64,000 nt of DNA from Halopseudomonas pelagia (GCF_009497895.1 NZ_CP033116.1:2790001-2854000); one strand, 5' to 3'. Positions 9,177 to 19,522 are shown, counted from the stretch's first letter. Program-made: numbers and translations. The notes: generated from the sequence alone by a model not told the origin.

Positions 9177-10300
9177 TCCCCCCCTGATTCGGCAGCCTTT
9201 CTGGCTGTCTCGTTTTTGATCTGCCCGTCGTGAGTAAGCACCGCGCCAGCGAGAATTTCGTCTTCCCAGTCCAGTGTCAGTGCGCCGTCCTTGACCATCA
9301 GCCCCACCAGCGCCAGCAGATTACGCGCATAGAGTTCCGAGGCATGCTCGGCCAAATGGCTGGGAATATTCAGCGGCGCGACTATGGTCGTCGGGCCTAT
9401 TTCTACCGTATCGCCTGGCTGCGTGAGTGGCGTGTTACCGCCGCCCTCCGCTGCCAGGTCGATGATGACCGATCCGGGCTTCATGCCCATGATCTGCGCC
9501 TCGCTGATGATTTTAGGGCTGGGCCTGCCGGGGATCGATGCGGTAGTAATCACCGCATCGGCGCTTTGAATATGCCGGGTCAATACTTCCGCGACCTTGG
9601 CCTGCTCTTCTTCTGTCAGCTCGCGGGCATACCCACCCTGACCACTGGCGGACACGCCGGTATCGACGAACTTGCCGCCGACGGATTCCACCTGCTCCTT
9701 CACTTCAGGCCGCACATCGTAGCCTTCTACCATCGCACCCAGGCGCTTGGCAGTAGCGAGCGCCTGCAAGCCGGCGACGCCAGCGCCCATGACCAGCACC
9801 CGAGCCGGGCGCAGGGAGCCTACAGCGGTCGTCATCATCGGCAGAATGCGATTCAAGTTGGTGGCGGCCAGCAACGCTGCGTAATAACCTGCCAGTGCCG
9901 CCTGGGAAGATAGTGCATCCATAGCCTGAGCTCGGGTAATGCGCGGCACCAGCTCCATGGCGAAGCAGGTAATATTGCCATCGCGCAGCGCGCGGACTGT
10001 GGCCAGCTCCCTATGCGCGTAGACGAAACAGCAGAGCACAGTGCCGGGTTTCATCTGCCCGATTTCCGCAATTGAAGGGGGCTGTACGCTGAAAATCAGG
10101 TCTATCTCGCCTTCCGGATTGGCCAGGGTCACTCCGGTGGTTTCGTAGGCAGCGTCAGGAATGCGCGCGGCCAAACCGGCGCCTGGCTGAAGATTGATCT
10201 CGATTCCTAGCTTTTGAAGTTTCTCTACTACGGCGGGAACCAGGGCAACGCGCTTTTCATGCAGGCGAGTTTCTCTGGGGACGTACAGCTTGACTGGCAT
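9173..10300 (-). CDS. pntAa: NAD(P) transhydrogenase subunit alpha part 1
   Basis: A 375-residue soluble NAD(H)-binding domain I of the transhydrogenase, related to alanine dehydrogenase. Visible are the N-terminal PRETRLHEKRVALVP and the Rossmann motif MGAGVAGLQALATAKRLGA followed by YDVRPEVKEQ. The ATG at 10300 has AAGGAG five bases upstream, and this MPVKLYVPRE start is preferred over an upstream in-frame extension to 10354. First gene of the pnt operon. An inverted repeat AGTCTTG/CAAGACT (10317-10348) lies just upstream. Confidence 0.96.
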   Translation of the reverse strand: MPVKLYVPRETRLHEKRVALVPAVVEKLQKLGIEINLQPGAGLAARIPDAAYETTGVTLANPEGEIDLIFSVQPPSIAEIGQMKPGTVLCCFVYAHRELATVRALRDGNITCFAMELVPRITRAQAMDALSSQAALAGYYAALLAATNLNRILPMMTTAVGSLRPARVLVMGAGVAGLQALATAKRLGAMVEGYDVRPEVKEQVESVGGKFVDTGVSASGQGGYARELTEEEQAKVAEVLTRHIQSADAVITTASIPGRPSPKIISEAQIMGMKPGSVIIDLAAEGGGNTPLTQPGDTVEIGPTTIVAPLNIPSHLAEHASELYARNLLALVGLMVKDGALTLDWEDEILAGAVLTHDGQIKNETARKAAESGGE

Positions 10301-10316
10301 GGATGCTCCTTTGACG

Positions 10317-10348
10317 AGTCTTGTTTTGTCCAAGCATAGACCAAGACT
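10317..10348. promoter_or_regulatory. Inverted repeat upstream of pntAa
   Basis: AGTCTTG at 10317-10323 and CAAGACT at 10342-10348 are perfect inverted arms 18 bases apart, 17 bases upstream of the pntAa ATG. It could be an operator or a leader hairpin. No regulator is identified. Confidence 0.3.
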
Positions 10349-10382
10349 GCACACAAAGGCACCACAACGCCAACAACGCCGC

Positions 10383-11291
10383 TTAGCCTCCCAACAACAG
10401 TAACCACAACGGTAGCGTTACCACAGAGAGCAGCGTCGACATGAAAATGACCGAGCTGATGATGCGGTTATCCTGCTGACCCATGTGAAAGGCCAGTACA
10501 TTTACGCCGGTTGGGCACGCGGCCATGATCACCAGCACGGTGCGGGCTTCCGGTTCCAGCCCGGGTATGGCGATGCCAGCAATCAAAACCAATATGGGAA
10601 ACAACACCAGCTTGCTCAGGGTCAGCAGGCTCATGCTTGTACTCAAGTGCAAACGGTAGTGAGACAGGCTCAAGCCAAGTACCAAAAGCGCGCAAGGCAA
10701 TGCAGCCGATGCCAGCCATTCTACTGCCTTCCACAGGGGCGCAGGCACTTGCCAACCGGACAGGTTCAATAGCGCACCCAGCAGCAAGCCGATGATCAGC
10801 GGATTGGCCAGACTCTTGAGAGTGCTACGCAGATCAAAACCCTTGCCGTCTTCCTTGACCCAGAAGGCGTTGTAGAGGCTTTGCGCAGTAAACAAGACAA
10901 GACTATGGAAAATCAGAATGGCAAATAGATACACCAGGTATTCAGGCCCTAATACCAGCGTTATTACAGGGATGCCCACCAGCACATTATTGGAATAACT
11001 GGCAGCCAGACCCATGCTGGTCGGGTGACCGAGGCGACGATGCATGATCAGATTGACCACGCTGAAGATCGCCAGAGCAGGTAAAAAGTAGACCAGCACT
11101 AGCAAGGGCGATAGTGCCTGACCCAAATCGGCCTTGGCCAATCCAGAGAACAGCAGCACCGGCATGAACAGTTTGAAGGTCACTGCGTTTAGGGAGCCGC
11201 CCGCATCACTTGGTACCCAACGACGCCAGCCGAGCAAATAGCCAAGCAGGATCAGACCAAAAACGGGAATAAGGGCGTGGATGACGACCAT
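10383..11291 (-). CDS. AEC-family transporter (auxin efflux carrier-like permease)
   Basis: A 302-residue integral membrane protein with about ten hydrophobic segments. It has the conserved N-terminal GLILLGYLLG segment and the mid-protein SYSNNVLVGIPV motif of the AEC family, whose bacterial members export or import small organic acids such as malate. The ATG at 11291 has AGGAG seven bases upstream. It lies 82 bases upstream of pntAa on the same strand but probably has an unrelated role. Substrate unknown. Confidence 0.85.
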   Translation of the reverse strand: MVVIHALIPVFGLILLGYLLGWRRWVPSDAGGSLNAVTFKLFMPVLLFSGLAKADLGQALSPLLVLVYFLPALAIFSVVNLIMHRRLGHPTSMGLAASYSNNVLVGIPVITLVLGPEYLVYLFAILIFHSLVLFTAQSLYNAFWVKEDGKGFDLRSTLKSLANPLIIGLLLGALLNLSGWQVPAPLWKAVEWLASAALPCALLVLGLSLSHYRLHLSTSMSLLTLSKLVLFPILVLIAGIAIPGLEPEARTVLVIMAACPTGVNVLAFHMGQQDNRIISSVIFMSTLLSVVTLPLWLLLLGG

Positions 11292-11416
11292 GCTGCGCTC
11301 CTGAAAGGCGGGTTGCGAAAGGCAACACCGCCAAGCGCGCAGTCTACCAGTGCATTCCCCGTGGAGCGCTTACGTCATGGGGAACACACCGTTGCATCTA
11401 GGATGCAACCACCTGC

Positions 11417-12241
11417 TCAGGCCGGATGGCCCTGGAACTCCTCTGCTACAGACGCCATCAATTGTGCATTGTCATGCTGCCAGGGGTGAAAATCTTCCTT
11501 GTAGAAATCCCGGTAATCGCTGATCAGGTGGGAGAAAAACCCATGGGGTCCCCACAGCCAGTACATGCCTTTACACCAGGTCTTCACATTCAGGGCACCA
11601 TCTTTTCTCAGCATGTGCCAGGTGCCCACGGTAACGTCTTTGAGAAAGAAGAAGGTCGCCTGGCGCATGGCCTTGCGCAGAATGCTACGGTCACCACAGA
11701 CCTGCATATACACGTCAAACGCGACGGCCTTGTGCTCGGTCTCTTCCAGTGCATGCCAACGCCATAGTTGGCGCAATTGCGGAGTCGCACCCTGAATCCA
11801 TTGCGGGTCGCGCAGCATGGCGTTGGCCATGATCGCGGTGAAATGCTCCATGGCCACAGTGCCGGCCAGTTGCCTCTCAGCGGAAAACTGCTTCTGCACA
11901 AAACGAATACGCTTCTTCACCGTGATCTCTAGGCGGTCTATGTCATACCCCAGATCGCGCAAGCGATTGTTATACTCCACATGTTCACGGCTGTGATGGC
12001 CTTCCTGACCGATAAAACCGCGAATCTGCTCTTTGAGCGCAGGGTCGGTAATCTGGTCGCGAAAATGCCTCACTGATTCGATAAAGTAGCGCTCGCCATC
12101 GGGAAACAACACCGACATGGCGTTGAAAAAATGCGTCTTGAATGGGTCATTACTGTGCCAATGCCGCGGTAGCGGATTGGGCAGATCAAAATCCATATGG
12201 CGCGGTCGTATGCTCAGGTTCGCGGGCGTCAGACTGGACAT
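11417..12241 (-). CDS. Predicted metal-dependent hydrolase (COG3687/PF10118 type)
   Basis: A 274-residue soluble protein of the family annotated as predicted metal-dependent hydrolase. It contains two acid/histidine clusters likely to bind metal: GQEGHHSREH (about residues 79-88) and HALEETEHKAVAFD. Their spacing looks like a ferritin-like di-metal helical bundle, so an oxygenase-type rather than hydrolytic role is possible (inference). No signal peptide. The ATG at 12241 has GGAG six bases upstream. It is divergent from the symporter gene across a 210-base gap in which I recognise no further gene. Substrate and reaction are not known to me. Confidence 0.72.
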   Translation of the reverse strand: MSSLTPANLSIRPRHMDFDLPNPLPRHWHSNDPFKTHFFNAMSVLFPDGERYFIESVRHFRDQITDPALKEQIRGFIGQEGHHSREHVEYNNRLRDLGYDIDRLEITVKKRIRFVQKQFSAERQLAGTVAMEHFTAIMANAMLRDPQWIQGATPQLRQLWRWHALEETEHKAVAFDVYMQVCGDRSILRKAMRQATFFFLKDVTVGTWHMLRKDGALNVKTWCKGMYWLWGPHGFFSHLISDYRDFYKEDFHPWQHDNAQLMASVAEEFQGHPA

Positions 12242-12451
12242 GGCAACTCCGGTTGCTAATTCGAAATGGCATCTCGGACGGGTGCCTAGGCTAAATATAA
12301 GCTGCGCAGGTGCCTGGCAACAGGTCGGATACAGCCAATTAGCAGGCTATTTCTGGCTCGATTCGAGGATGTTTGACGCTCAGGCTGGCGCTTTAGCCGT
12401 GCACAACTAATATTGGTTCAAATCCTTACCTCAACTTACGCAGGACGCTAC

Positions 12452-13864
12452 ATGACGGCGATCATCGACTTTCTGAATAATATCTTCTGGGGCTATGTGC
12501 TCATTTACGGGCTACTGGCAGTGGGTGTGTTCTTCACCATCAGGCTGGGATTTCTGCAGTTCCTGCATTTCGGTGAAATGATCAGAGCCATCCGTGGCTC
12601 GCGAGAGAGCGACGAATCGGGCATTTCACCCTTTCAGGCACTCTGTACCAGCCTGGCTTCGCGAGTGGGTACGGGCAACATTGCCGGCGTAGCCGTGGCG
12701 CTCTACCTGGGTGGCGCAGGCGCGATTTTCTGGATGTGGATGGTCGCATTGGTGGGTATGGCCACAGCCTACTCGGAAAGCACCCTGGCGCAGCTGTACA
12801 AGGTCCGTGATGGCAAGGGCCAGTACCGCGGGGGCCCGGCTTTTTATATTTCCAGTGGCCTCAAGGCGCCTTGGGCTGGTGGCATATTTTCCGTCTGCCT
12901 GATCATTTCCTTCGGGTTGGTATTCAACGCGGTACAGGCCAATTCCATCGCAGATGCCATGGAAGGTGCTTTCGGCTTCTCGAAAATGTGGGTCGGTTTG
13001 GCAATTGCTTTTTTCGCCGGACTGGTCATCTTTGGTGGGCTGCGCTCAATTGCACGCTTCGCCGAATTGATTGTGCCTTTCATGGCAGCCGCCTATGTGC
13101 TGATGGCGCTGGTGGTCATGGCGTTGCACTTTACCGAGGTGCCCGGCGTCCTGGCGATGATCGTCAAGAGTGCCTTCGGCCTTGAAGAAGCAGCAGGTGG
13201 CGCGGCAGGCTCCGTTACTGCGGCGATGCTCAACGGCATCAAGCGCGGTCTGTTTTCCAACGAAGCGGGCATGGGTTCTGCGCCCAACGTCGCTGCGACG
13301 GCCACACCCGCCCCGCATCATCCGTCATCACAAGGTCTGGTGCAGGCGATGGGTGTCTTTATCGACACCATCGTCATCTGTACCGCCACCGCGGTGATGA
13401 TTCTGCTGTCCGGCGTGCTTGAGCCTGGCTCCGGCATTACCGGCACCCAACTGACCCAGCAAGCCATGGAGTCGCATATCGGTGTTGCGGGTACTTACTT
13501 TATCGCCATTGCGATCCTGTTTTTTGCCTTCACCTCAATCGTTGCCAATTACTCCTATGCCGAAAACGCGATGATCTTTCTCGGCGTCGGTAACACTGCC
13601 GGCCTTACCGTATTGCGAGTGGCGGCACTGGGCATGGTGATCTGGGGCGCGATGCAGGCGGTGGCCACGGTGTTCAATGCCGCGGATGCGTCCATGGGCC
13701 TGATGGCAACCATCAACCTGATCGCTATCGTGATGCTCTCTGGCACCGTAGTGAAGCTGACCAAGGATTATATGGCGCAGCGCAAGGCAGGGGTGGTGCC
13801 GAAGTTCAAGGCAACCGACTACCCCGAACTGAAAGAAAAGATCAAGAACGATATCTGGCGTTAA
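12452..13864 (+). CDS. Sodium:alanine/glycine symporter (AgcS/AlsT family)
   Basis: A 470-residue inner-membrane symporter for small neutral amino acids driven by sodium. It shows the family features SRVGTGNIAGVAVALYLGGAGA and SNEAGMGSAPN and about ten transmembrane helices. The ATG at 12452 (MTAIIDFLNN) with AGGA six bases upstream is the natural start, and the frame upstream to 12413 lacks family similarity. It ends 55 bases before the convergent SDR gene, with a long hairpin between them. Alanine or glycine are the likely substrates, unproven here. Confidence 0.92.
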   Translation: MTAIIDFLNNIFWGYVLIYGLLAVGVFFTIRLGFLQFLHFGEMIRAIRGSRESDESGISPFQALCTSLASRVGTGNIAGVAVALYLGGAGAIFWMWMVALVGMATAYSESTLAQLYKVRDGKGQYRGGPAFYISSGLKAPWAGGIFSVCLIISFGLVFNAVQANSIADAMEGAFGFSKMWVGLAIAFFAGLVIFGGLRSIARFAELIVPFMAAAYVLMALVVMALHFTEVPGVLAMIVKSAFGLEEAAGGAAGSVTAAMLNGIKRGLFSNEAGMGSAPNVAATATPAPHHPSSQGLVQAMGVFIDTIVICTATAVMILLSGVLEPGSGITGTQLTQQAMESHIGVAGTYFIAIAILFFAFTSIVANYSYAENAMIFLGVGNTAGLTVLRVAALGMVIWGAMQAVATVFNAADASMGLMATINLIAIVMLSGTVVKLTKDYMAQRKAGVVPKFKATDYPELKEKIKNDIWR

Positions 13865-13873
13865 GCTAAGTAA

Positions 13874-13937
13874 CGGGAATCAAGGGCGAACTCACCGAAC
13901 CTGAACTCAAGGAAAGAGTTCAGCCCTTGATTTCCCG
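13874..13937. terminator. Long shared hairpin between convergent genes
   Basis: The left arm 13874-13893 (CGGGAATCAAGGGC plus GAACTC) pairs with GAGTTC and GCCCTTGA/TTTCCCG at 13916-13937, with two single-base bulges and a 22-base loop. There is no T-run. The right arm includes the stop and last codons of the SDR gene, so coding and structural constraints overlap. Probably a bidirectional termination or 3'-end protection hairpin. Confidence 0.55.
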
Positions 13938-14699
13938 CAGGCTGTTACCGCCATCCACCACCAGCATTTGCCCGGTCAGATAGCTGCAACCTTCACTTGC
14001 CAAGAACACCACCACACGCGCGATTTCCTCCGGCGTGCCTGGCCGCCCTACCGGCGTATGCAAACCCGCTGCGATTTCCTCCGGCTGACTGGAATGAGTC
14101 GCTATCCAGCCTGGCGCCACGGCGTTCACCGTTACACCCTGCCCTGCTACTTCATGCGCCACCGCACGCGTTAACCCGACCATGCCGGATTTAGCTGCGC
14201 TGTAACCGGCGGTGCCGGGGAAAGTCACCAGGGGCCCGGTGACCGATGCAATATTCACTATGCGCCCGTAGCCGCTTTGCAGCATATGCGGCAGCACCGC
14301 GCGGGTTACGTGAAAGCAGGTATTCAGGTTCAGATCGAATTCGCGCTGCCATTGCAGAAAGGGCAGTTTATGAAACAGTTCGGGTAGCGGTGTGTCGACA
14401 CCGGTCTGGGTCATCCCGGCATTGTTGATCAGGATATCGATGCGGCCAAACTGCTGCATTGCCCGCTGGACCAATTCCTCCACCTGATCGGCATCTGTCA
14501 GATCGGCGACGTGCGCCAGACAGCGCTCACCACTGTCATCCAGCGCTCGCTGGCGATCAAATATCCGGTTGGTGGTCGAGGTCAGCACCAGACTGGCACC
14601 CGCCTCGAACAGCAACCGCGCGGTAGCGAAACCAATGCCCTCGGCACTCCCGGCACCGGTGACCAGTGCTACCTTGCCTTGCATATTGTGCGTCGCCAC
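13920..14699 (-). CDS. SDR-family NAD(P)-dependent oxidoreductase
   Basis: A 259-residue classical short-chain dehydrogenase/reductase. Visible are a nucleotide-binding TGAGSAEGIG near the N-terminus, NNAG, a catalytic serine in NIASVTG and the YSAAKSG catalytic Tyr-Lys pair. The C-terminus ends in the usual TGQMLVVDGG. The GTG at 14699, two bases after the cysS stop, keeps the operon tight. An internal ATG at 14684 is the alternative. It lies downstream of glnS-cysS, where some pseudomonads have folD, but it is not FolD. The substrate cannot be told; 3-oxoacyl or secondary alcohol substrates are typical. Confidence 0.85.
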   Translation of the reverse strand: MATHNMQGKVALVTGAGSAEGIGFATARLLFEAGASLVLTSTTNRIFDRQRALDDSGERCLAHVADLTDADQVEELVQRAMQQFGRIDILINNAGMTQTGVDTPLPELFHKLPFLQWQREFDLNLNTCFHVTRAVLPHMLQSGYGRIVNIASVTGPLVTFPGTAGYSAAKSGMVGLTRAVAHEVAGQGVTVNAVAPGWIATHSSQPEEIAAGLHTPVGRPGTPEEIARVVVFLASEGCSYLTGQMLVVDGGNSLREIKG

Positions 14700-14701
14700 A
14701 G

Positions 14702-16087
14702 TCAGTCCGCCAGTCGCCAGGTAGTACCGCCCTTGCCATCTTCCAGTACCACACCCATCGCAGTCAGTTCGTCACGAATACGGTCTGATTCGGCCCAGTT
14801 CTTGTCCGCGCGTGCCTGCAGGCGTTGCTTGATCAGCAGCTCAACAGCGTCGGCATCTACCCGGCCCTCGGCGCCGGCACGCAGGAAGGTATCCGGCTCC
14901 AGCTGCAGCAGGCCCAGACTTTCGGCCAATTCACGCAGGCGCGCAGCCAGGCCAGCCGCTGCCTCCATGTCTGTGTCCTTGAGGCGGTTAACCTCGCGGA
15001 CCATATCAAACAGGACCGCGCAGGCTTCAGGGCTGTTGAAGTCATCATCCATGGCCGCGCCAAAGCGCTCGACAAAAGCCTCGCCGCCAGCGGCAGGCGC
15101 CTGGGGCAAGCCTTTCAGTGCGTGATAGAAACGCTCCAACGCACCCTTGGCTTCCTTGAGGTTGTCTTCGGAGTAATTGATCGCGCTGCGATAGTGGCTG
15201 GAGACCAGCAAATAACGCACCACTTCCGGGTGATATTTCTCCAATACCTCGCGAATGGTGAAAAAGTTGCCCAGTGATTTGGACATCTTCTCGCCGTCTA
15301 CCCGGACCGCACCGGCATGCATCCAGGCCATGGCGTAGGGCTTTTCGTTGGCCGCTTCACTCTGGGCGATCTCGTTTTCATGGTGCGGGAACACCAGGTC
15401 CGGCCCTCCACCGTGAATATCGAAGGTGTCGCCCAGGCAGCAATTGGACATCACCGAACATTCGATGTGCCAACCCGGACGCCCATCGCCCCAGGGCGAT
15501 GCCCAGCTCGGCTCACCGGGCTTCACGCCCTTCCAGAGCACGAAATCCAGTGGGTCTTCCTTGGCCTCATCAACTTCCACCCGCGCACCGATGCGCAGGT
15601 CTTCAATTTTCTTGCGCGACAGCTTGCCGTAGCCCACGAACTTGGCGACCCGATAGTAAACATCACCGTTGCCCGGCGCGTAGGCGTAGCCCTTGTCGAT
15701 CAGCGTCTGAATCATCGCATGCATACCCGGCACATGATCGCTGGCCTTGGGCTCCATGTCCGGGCGCAGCACATTCAGCCGCGCCTCGTCCTCGTGCATG
15801 GCAGCGATCATGCGGCCGGTCAGGTCGAGGAAGCTTTCACCGTTCTCGTTGGCGCGGCGAATGATCTTGTCGTCAATATCAGTGATATTGCGCACGTAGG
15901 TCAGCTTGTAACCGCGAAAGCGCAACCAGCGGGCGACCACGTCAAAGGCCACCATCACCCGGGCGTGACCGATATGGCAGTAGTCATACACGGTCATGCC
16001 GCACACATACAGGCGTACGTGGTTGTCTTCCAGCGGCTTGAGTGGCGCTTTGGTCTTGCTCAGGGTGTTGTAGATCGACAGCGTCAT
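14702..16087 (-). CDS. cysS: Cysteinyl-tRNA synthetase
   Basis: A 461-residue class Ia synthetase charging tRNA-Cys in the cytoplasm. It has a zinc-binding Cys in [10 protein letters not shown] (C29), the HIGH signature at residues 38-41 and KMSKS in [11 protein letters not shown], with the C-terminal DALR-type and anticodon-binding region after that. The ATG at 16087 overlaps the glnS TAA by one base (TAATG), so the two are translationally coupled. Confidence 0.98.
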   Translation of the reverse strand: MTLSIYNTLSKTKAPLKPLEDNHVRLYVCGMTVYDYCHIGHARVMVAFDVVARWLRFRGYKLTYVRNITDIDDKIIRRANENGESFLDLTGRMIAAMHEDEARLNVLRPDMEPKASDHVPGMHAMIQTLIDKGYAYAPGNGDVYYRVAKFVGYGKLSRKKIEDLRIGARVEVDEAKEDPLDFVLWKGVKPGEPSWASPWGDGRPGWHIECSVMSNCCLGDTFDIHGGGPDLVFPHHENEIAQSEAANEKPYAMAWMHAGAVRVDGEKMSKSLGNFFTIREVLEKYHPEVVRYLLVSSHYRSAINYSEDNLKEAKGALERFYHALKGLPQAPAAGGEAFVERFGAAMDDDFNSPEACAVLFDMVREVNRLKDTDMEAAAGLAARLRELAESLGLLQLEPDTFLRAGAEGRVDADAVELLIKQRLQARADKNWAESDRIRDELTAMGVVLEDGKGGTTWRLAD

Positions 16088-17754
16088 TATTGGCCCCAGG
16101 AGTCTCTGAGTGTCACGGTACGATTGAATACCGGCTGGCCCGGTCTGGAATCCTTGCGATCAACACAGAAATAGCCTTCACGCTCGAACTGGAAGCGCTC
16201 TTCCGCTTCGGCGCTCGCCAATGACGGTTCGGCGCGACAGCCCTTGAGCACCACCAGAGAATCAGGATTGATGTTTTCCAGGAAGGTATTACCCTCCTCG
16301 TTCTTGTCCGGATTCGGCGCACGGAACAGGCGGTCGTACAACCGCACTTCGCATTCGACGCTTTGCGCTGCAGGCACCCAATGGATAACGCCCTTGACCT
16401 TACGACCTTCGGGGTTCTTGCCCAGCGTTTCCGGGTCGTATGAGCACAACAGCTCAACGATATTGCCCTGCTCGTCGGTCACCGCCTCATCGGCACGGAT
16501 CACGTAACTGCCGCGCAAGCGCACTTCGCCGCCTGGCACCAGGCGCTTGTAGCCCTTGGGCGGCTCGACCATGAAGTCGTCCTGATCGATATACAGCTCG
16601 CGGCTGAACGGCAGCTCGCGTACGCCCATATCGTCTTTGGGATGACGCGGCAGATGCAGCTGCTCGGTCTGGCCTTCCGGGTAATTGGTGATAGTCACTT
16701 TCAACGGACGCAGCACGCACATGGCGCGCGGCGCGCTGGCATCCAGATCTTCACGGATACAGAACTCGAGCACGCCCATATCCACGACTGCATCGGAGCG
16801 CGTCACACCGATACGCTCACAGAATTCGCGCAGCGAGCCGGGTGTATAACCACGGCGACGGAACGCGCTCAGGGTCGACATGCGCGGATCATCCCAGCCA
16901 TCCACATGACCTTCGTCGACCAATTGCTTGAGCTTGCGCTTGCTGGTCACGGTGTAATTCAGATTCAGGCGCGCGAATTCGTACTGACGCGGCGTGGCCG
17001 GCACCGGCAGGTTGTTCAGGCACCATTCATACAACGGCCGGTGATCTTCGAATTCCAGAGTACAGATGGAGTGGGTAACCCCTTCCAGCGCATCCGACTG
17101 ACCATGGGTAAAGTCATAGCTGGGGTACACGCACCACTTGTCACCGGTCTGGTGATGATGCGCATGGCGAATGCGATACAGGATCGGATCACGCAGGTTC
17201 ATGTTCGGCGCAGCCATGTCGATCTTCGCCCGCAGCACCTTGGCACCATCGGCAAACTCACCCGCTGTCATGCGCGCGAACAGATCCAGGTTTTCATCCA
17301 CAGCGCGATCACGGAACGGGCTGTTGCGGCCCGGCTCGGTCAGATTGCCGCGGTATTCGCGCGCCTGTTCCGGCGTCAGATCACAAACGTAGGCCTTGCC
17401 AGACTTGATCAGCTCGATGGCCCAGGCATGCAATTGGTCGAAATAATCCGAGGCGTAGCGCACGTTGCCAGCCCACTGGAAACCCAGCCACTCCACATCC
17501 TGCTTGATCGCATCGATGTATTCCTGCTCTTCCTTGGCCGGGTTGGTATCATCGAAGCGCAAATGACAGTCACCACCGAACTCCTGGGCCAGGCCGAAGT
17601 TCAGGCAGATGGATTTGGCATGACCAATGTGCAAATAGCCGTTTGGCTCAGGCGGGAAACGGGTCACTATTTTGCTGTGCTTGCCGCTTTCCAGGTCAGC
17701 CCGAACGATCTGCCTGAGGAAGTGGGCGGGTGCGGTAGTTTCCGGTTTGTTCAT
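16087..17754 (-). CDS. glnS: Glutaminyl-tRNA synthetase
   Basis: A 555-residue class Ib synthetase. [16 protein letters not shown] carries the HIGH motif (residues 42-45), and the KMSKS equivalent is TSKRKL in [14 protein letters not shown]. The C-terminal anticodon-binding beta barrels are full length. The start is uncertain: ATG 17754 ([13 protein letters not shown]) fits family length, while ATG 17787 would add 11 residues. Neither has a strong ribosome site. It is divergent from ppiB across 166 bases and heads glnS-cysS-SDR. Confidence 0.97.
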   Translation of the reverse strand: MNKPETTAPAHFLRQIVRADLESGKHSKIVTRFPPEPNGYLHIGHAKSICLNFGLAQEFGGDCHLRFDDTNPAKEEQEYIDAIKQDVEWLGFQWAGNVRYASDYFDQLHAWAIELIKSGKAYVCDLTPEQAREYRGNLTEPGRNSPFRDRAVDENLDLFARMTAGEFADGAKVLRAKIDMAAPNMNLRDPILYRIRHAHHHQTGDKWCVYPSYDFTHGQSDALEGVTHSICTLEFEDHRPLYEWCLNNLPVPATPRQYEFARLNLNYTVTSKRKLKQLVDEGHVDGWDDPRMSTLSAFRRRGYTPGSLREFCERIGVTRSDAVVDMGVLEFCIREDLDASAPRAMCVLRPLKVTITNYPEGQTEQLHLPRHPKDDMGVRELPFSRELYIDQDDFMVEPPKGYKRLVPGGEVRLRGSYVIRADEAVTDEQGNIVELLCSYDPETLGKNPEGRKVKGVIHWVPAAQSVECEVRLYDRLFRAPNPDKNEEGNTFLENINPDSLVVLKGCRAEPSLASAEAEERFQFEREGYFCVDRKDSRPGQPVFNRTVTLRDSWGQ

Positions 17755-17920
17755 AAGGTGTGCGAGGCTCGTTACGGGTGACGCCATCGGGCATCACGGA
17801 TTTTGGCTAGGCCATAGTGGCCAAAACGCTTATCATACCGCAAAGTGTCAAGCGCCTGAACGTGGTCTGTGCCTCAGTCGCTGGATTCATTCAACTTTAT
17901 TTGTCCGAGGATTGCCTTAC

Positions 17921-18415
17921 ATGGTCAAGCTGCATACCAACCACGGTGTCATCACCCTGGAACTCTTTGCCGACAAGGCGCCGGAAACTGTCGCAAACTT
18001 CGAGCAGTACGTGCGTGACGGTCATTACGACAACACCATCTTCCACCGCGTCATCTCCAACTTCATGGTTCAGGGCGGCGGTTTTGAACCAGGCATGAAG
18101 CAGAAAGAAGCCCGCGCGCCTATCAAGAACGAGGCCGACAATGGCGTAGCCAACGCTATGGGCACCGTCGCCATGGCCCGTACCATGGAGCCACATTCCG
18201 CCAGCGCGCAGTTCTTTATCAACGTGGCTGACAACGGCTTCCTCAACCACAGCGCGCCTACTGTCCAAGGCTGGGGTTACACGGTATTCGGCAAGGTGGT
18301 TGAAGGTATGGACGTGGTCAACAAGATCAAGGCCGTTCCCACTACCATGCGCGCCGGCCATCAGGACGTTCCCGCTGACGATGTGATCATCGAACGCGCC
18401 GAACTGACCGAGTAA
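17921..18415 (+). CDS. ppiB: Peptidyl-prolyl cis-trans isomerase B, cytoplasmic cyclophilin
   Basis: A 164-residue cyclophilin that catalyses proline isomerisation during protein folding. It carries the family motifs [15 protein letters not shown] and SASAQFFIN. No signal peptide is present, which separates it from periplasmic PpiA. The start is ATG 17921 ([16 protein letters not shown]), as in Escherichia coli PpiB, with GAGG upstream. It is followed after 11 bases by lpxH, a common pairing in Pseudomonas. Confidence 0.97.
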   Translation: MVKLHTNHGVITLELFADKAPETVANFEQYVRDGHYDNTIFHRVISNFMVQGGGFEPGMKQKEARAPIKNEADNGVANAMGTVAMARTMEPHSASAQFFINVADNGFLNHSAPTVQGWGYTVFGKVVEGMDVVNKIKAVPTTMRAGHQDVPADDVIIERAELTE

Positions 18416-18426
18416 AGCCGCTACTG

Positions 18427-19149
18427 ATGCGCTATCTGTTTATTTCAGACCTGCATCTTGAAACAGAACGCCCGGACATCACCCGGGCGTTTCTGTATTG
18501 CCTGGAACATCGTGCCCGCCAGGCCGACGAGCTGTATATTCTCGGCGATTTTTTTGAAGTCTGGCTCGGTGACGATGACCCTAACCCTCTAGCCGCCCAG
18601 GTAATCAGCGTGCTTGCCGAACTGGCTGAGTCCGGGGTTAAAGTGTTTGTGATGCATGGCAACCGCGATTTTCTGATCGGCAAACGCTTTTGCCGCGCCG
18701 CCCGCTGCACCCTGCTCCCCGATCCCTATGTCGCCAACCTCAATGGCGAGCGCGTGCTGCTGATGCATGGCGACAGCCTGTGCATTGATGACCTGGGCTA
18801 CATGAAGATGCGCCGCCTGCTGCGCAACCCGCTGAGCCTGTTTATTCTGCGTAATCTGTCGCTCAAGCAGCGCCACAAGATCGGCCGCAAGCTACGCTCG
18901 GAAAGCCAGATTCAAACCCGCCAGAAACCCAGCGACATTACCGACGTCAATCTCGGTCAGGTAGCGCAGGTGATGCGCGAGCATCAGGTACGCACCCTGA
19001 TTCACGGCCACACCCATAGACCCGCGGTGCATACCTTGATGATTGATGGCGAGCCGGCCGAGAGGATTGTGCTCGGGGATTGGGACAAGGCTGGCTGGGT
19101 ATTGGAGGTCGATGAGGATGGCAAGCGACTGGAGAGTTTTCCGCTTTAG
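18427..19149 (+). CDS. lpxH: UDP-2,3-diacylglucosamine diphosphatase
   Basis: A 240-residue calcineurin-like phosphoesterase at the inner-membrane surface. It cleaves UDP-2,3-diacylglucosamine to lipid X and UMP, the fourth step of lipid A synthesis. The metal ligands are in place: D8 and H10 (SDLH), D41 (LGDFFE), N79 (HGNRD), H114 (MHGDS) and HGHTH near residue 195. It is downstream of ppiB with an 11-base gap and only a weak ribosome site. Confidence 0.96.
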   Translation: MRYLFISDLHLETERPDITRAFLYCLEHRARQADELYILGDFFEVWLGDDDPNPLAAQVISVLAELAESGVKVFVMHGNRDFLIGKRFCRAARCTLLPDPYVANLNGERVLLMHGDSLCIDDLGYMKMRRLLRNPLSLFILRNLSLKQRHKIGRKLRSESQIQTRQKPSDITDVNLGQVAQVMREHQVRTLIHGHTHRPAVHTLMIDGEPAERIVLGDWDKAGWVLEVDEDGKRLESFPL

Positions 19150-19187
19150 GTCGGTGGTTTAATGATCCGGGACGAAGGTCAAAATGG

Positions 19188-19207
19188 ATTCCCGCCTGCG
19201 CGGGAAT
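19188..19207 (+). repeat. dRS3-like repeat, copy 1
   Basis: ATTCCC-N8-GGGAAT with centre GCCTGCGC, preceded by GTCAAAATGG and followed by GACG. The left flank matches copies 4 and 5, while the centre matches copies 3, 6 and 7. Confidence 0.85.
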
Positions 19208-19215
19208 GACGCTGT

Positions 19216-19242
19216 GGGAGCGGCAAGCCGCAAGTTACAAGC
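19216..19242 (+). repeat. AGCGGCAAGC-type short repeat
   Basis: GGGAGCGGCAAGCCGCAAG followed by TTACAAGC. One of about six degenerate copies of a GCTTG/CAAGC-rich element in the window. Confidence 0.5.
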
Positions 19243-19299
19243 ATTCAAAATCGAGTCAGACTTTTCCCGCCCCGGGTATGGGTCTGAAAAGCCAAATGG

Positions 19300-19319
19300 A
19301 TTCCCGCTTTCGCGGTAAT
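19300..19319 (+). repeat. dRS3-like repeat, copy 2
   Basis: ATTCCC-N8-GGTAAT with centre GCTTTCGC. One substitution breaks the right arm, so this copy is decayed. Confidence 0.75.
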
Positions 19320-19403
19320 GACGTAGTTTGGGATATCGGTATTATCCTGCTACGCCTTTCTTACTGTCCCGCCCAACTCCTCCACATTTTCAACACCTCC
19401 GTC

Positions 19404-19423
19404 ATTCCCGCGCAGGCGGGAAT
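19404..19423 (-). repeat. dRS3-like repeat, copy 3
   Basis: Inverted copy with centre GCGCAGGC. Its outer flank reads AGTCCGCTTGG on the minus strand, shared with copy 6. Confidence 0.85.
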
Positions 19424-19522
19424 CCAAGCGGACTCATGTCCAGAATCACAGAACCCAACCTACACTCCTGTCCGAATCGTTCAGGCTAGCCCTTACGCCC
19501 ACAAACCCACCCCAATCTCGTC

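Noticed and set aside
16642..17781. Long plus-strand frame (379 codons) opposite glnS
   Set aside because: It lies entirely antisense to a clear synthetase gene. Such shadows are common in GC-rich DNA, and it has no recognisable domain.
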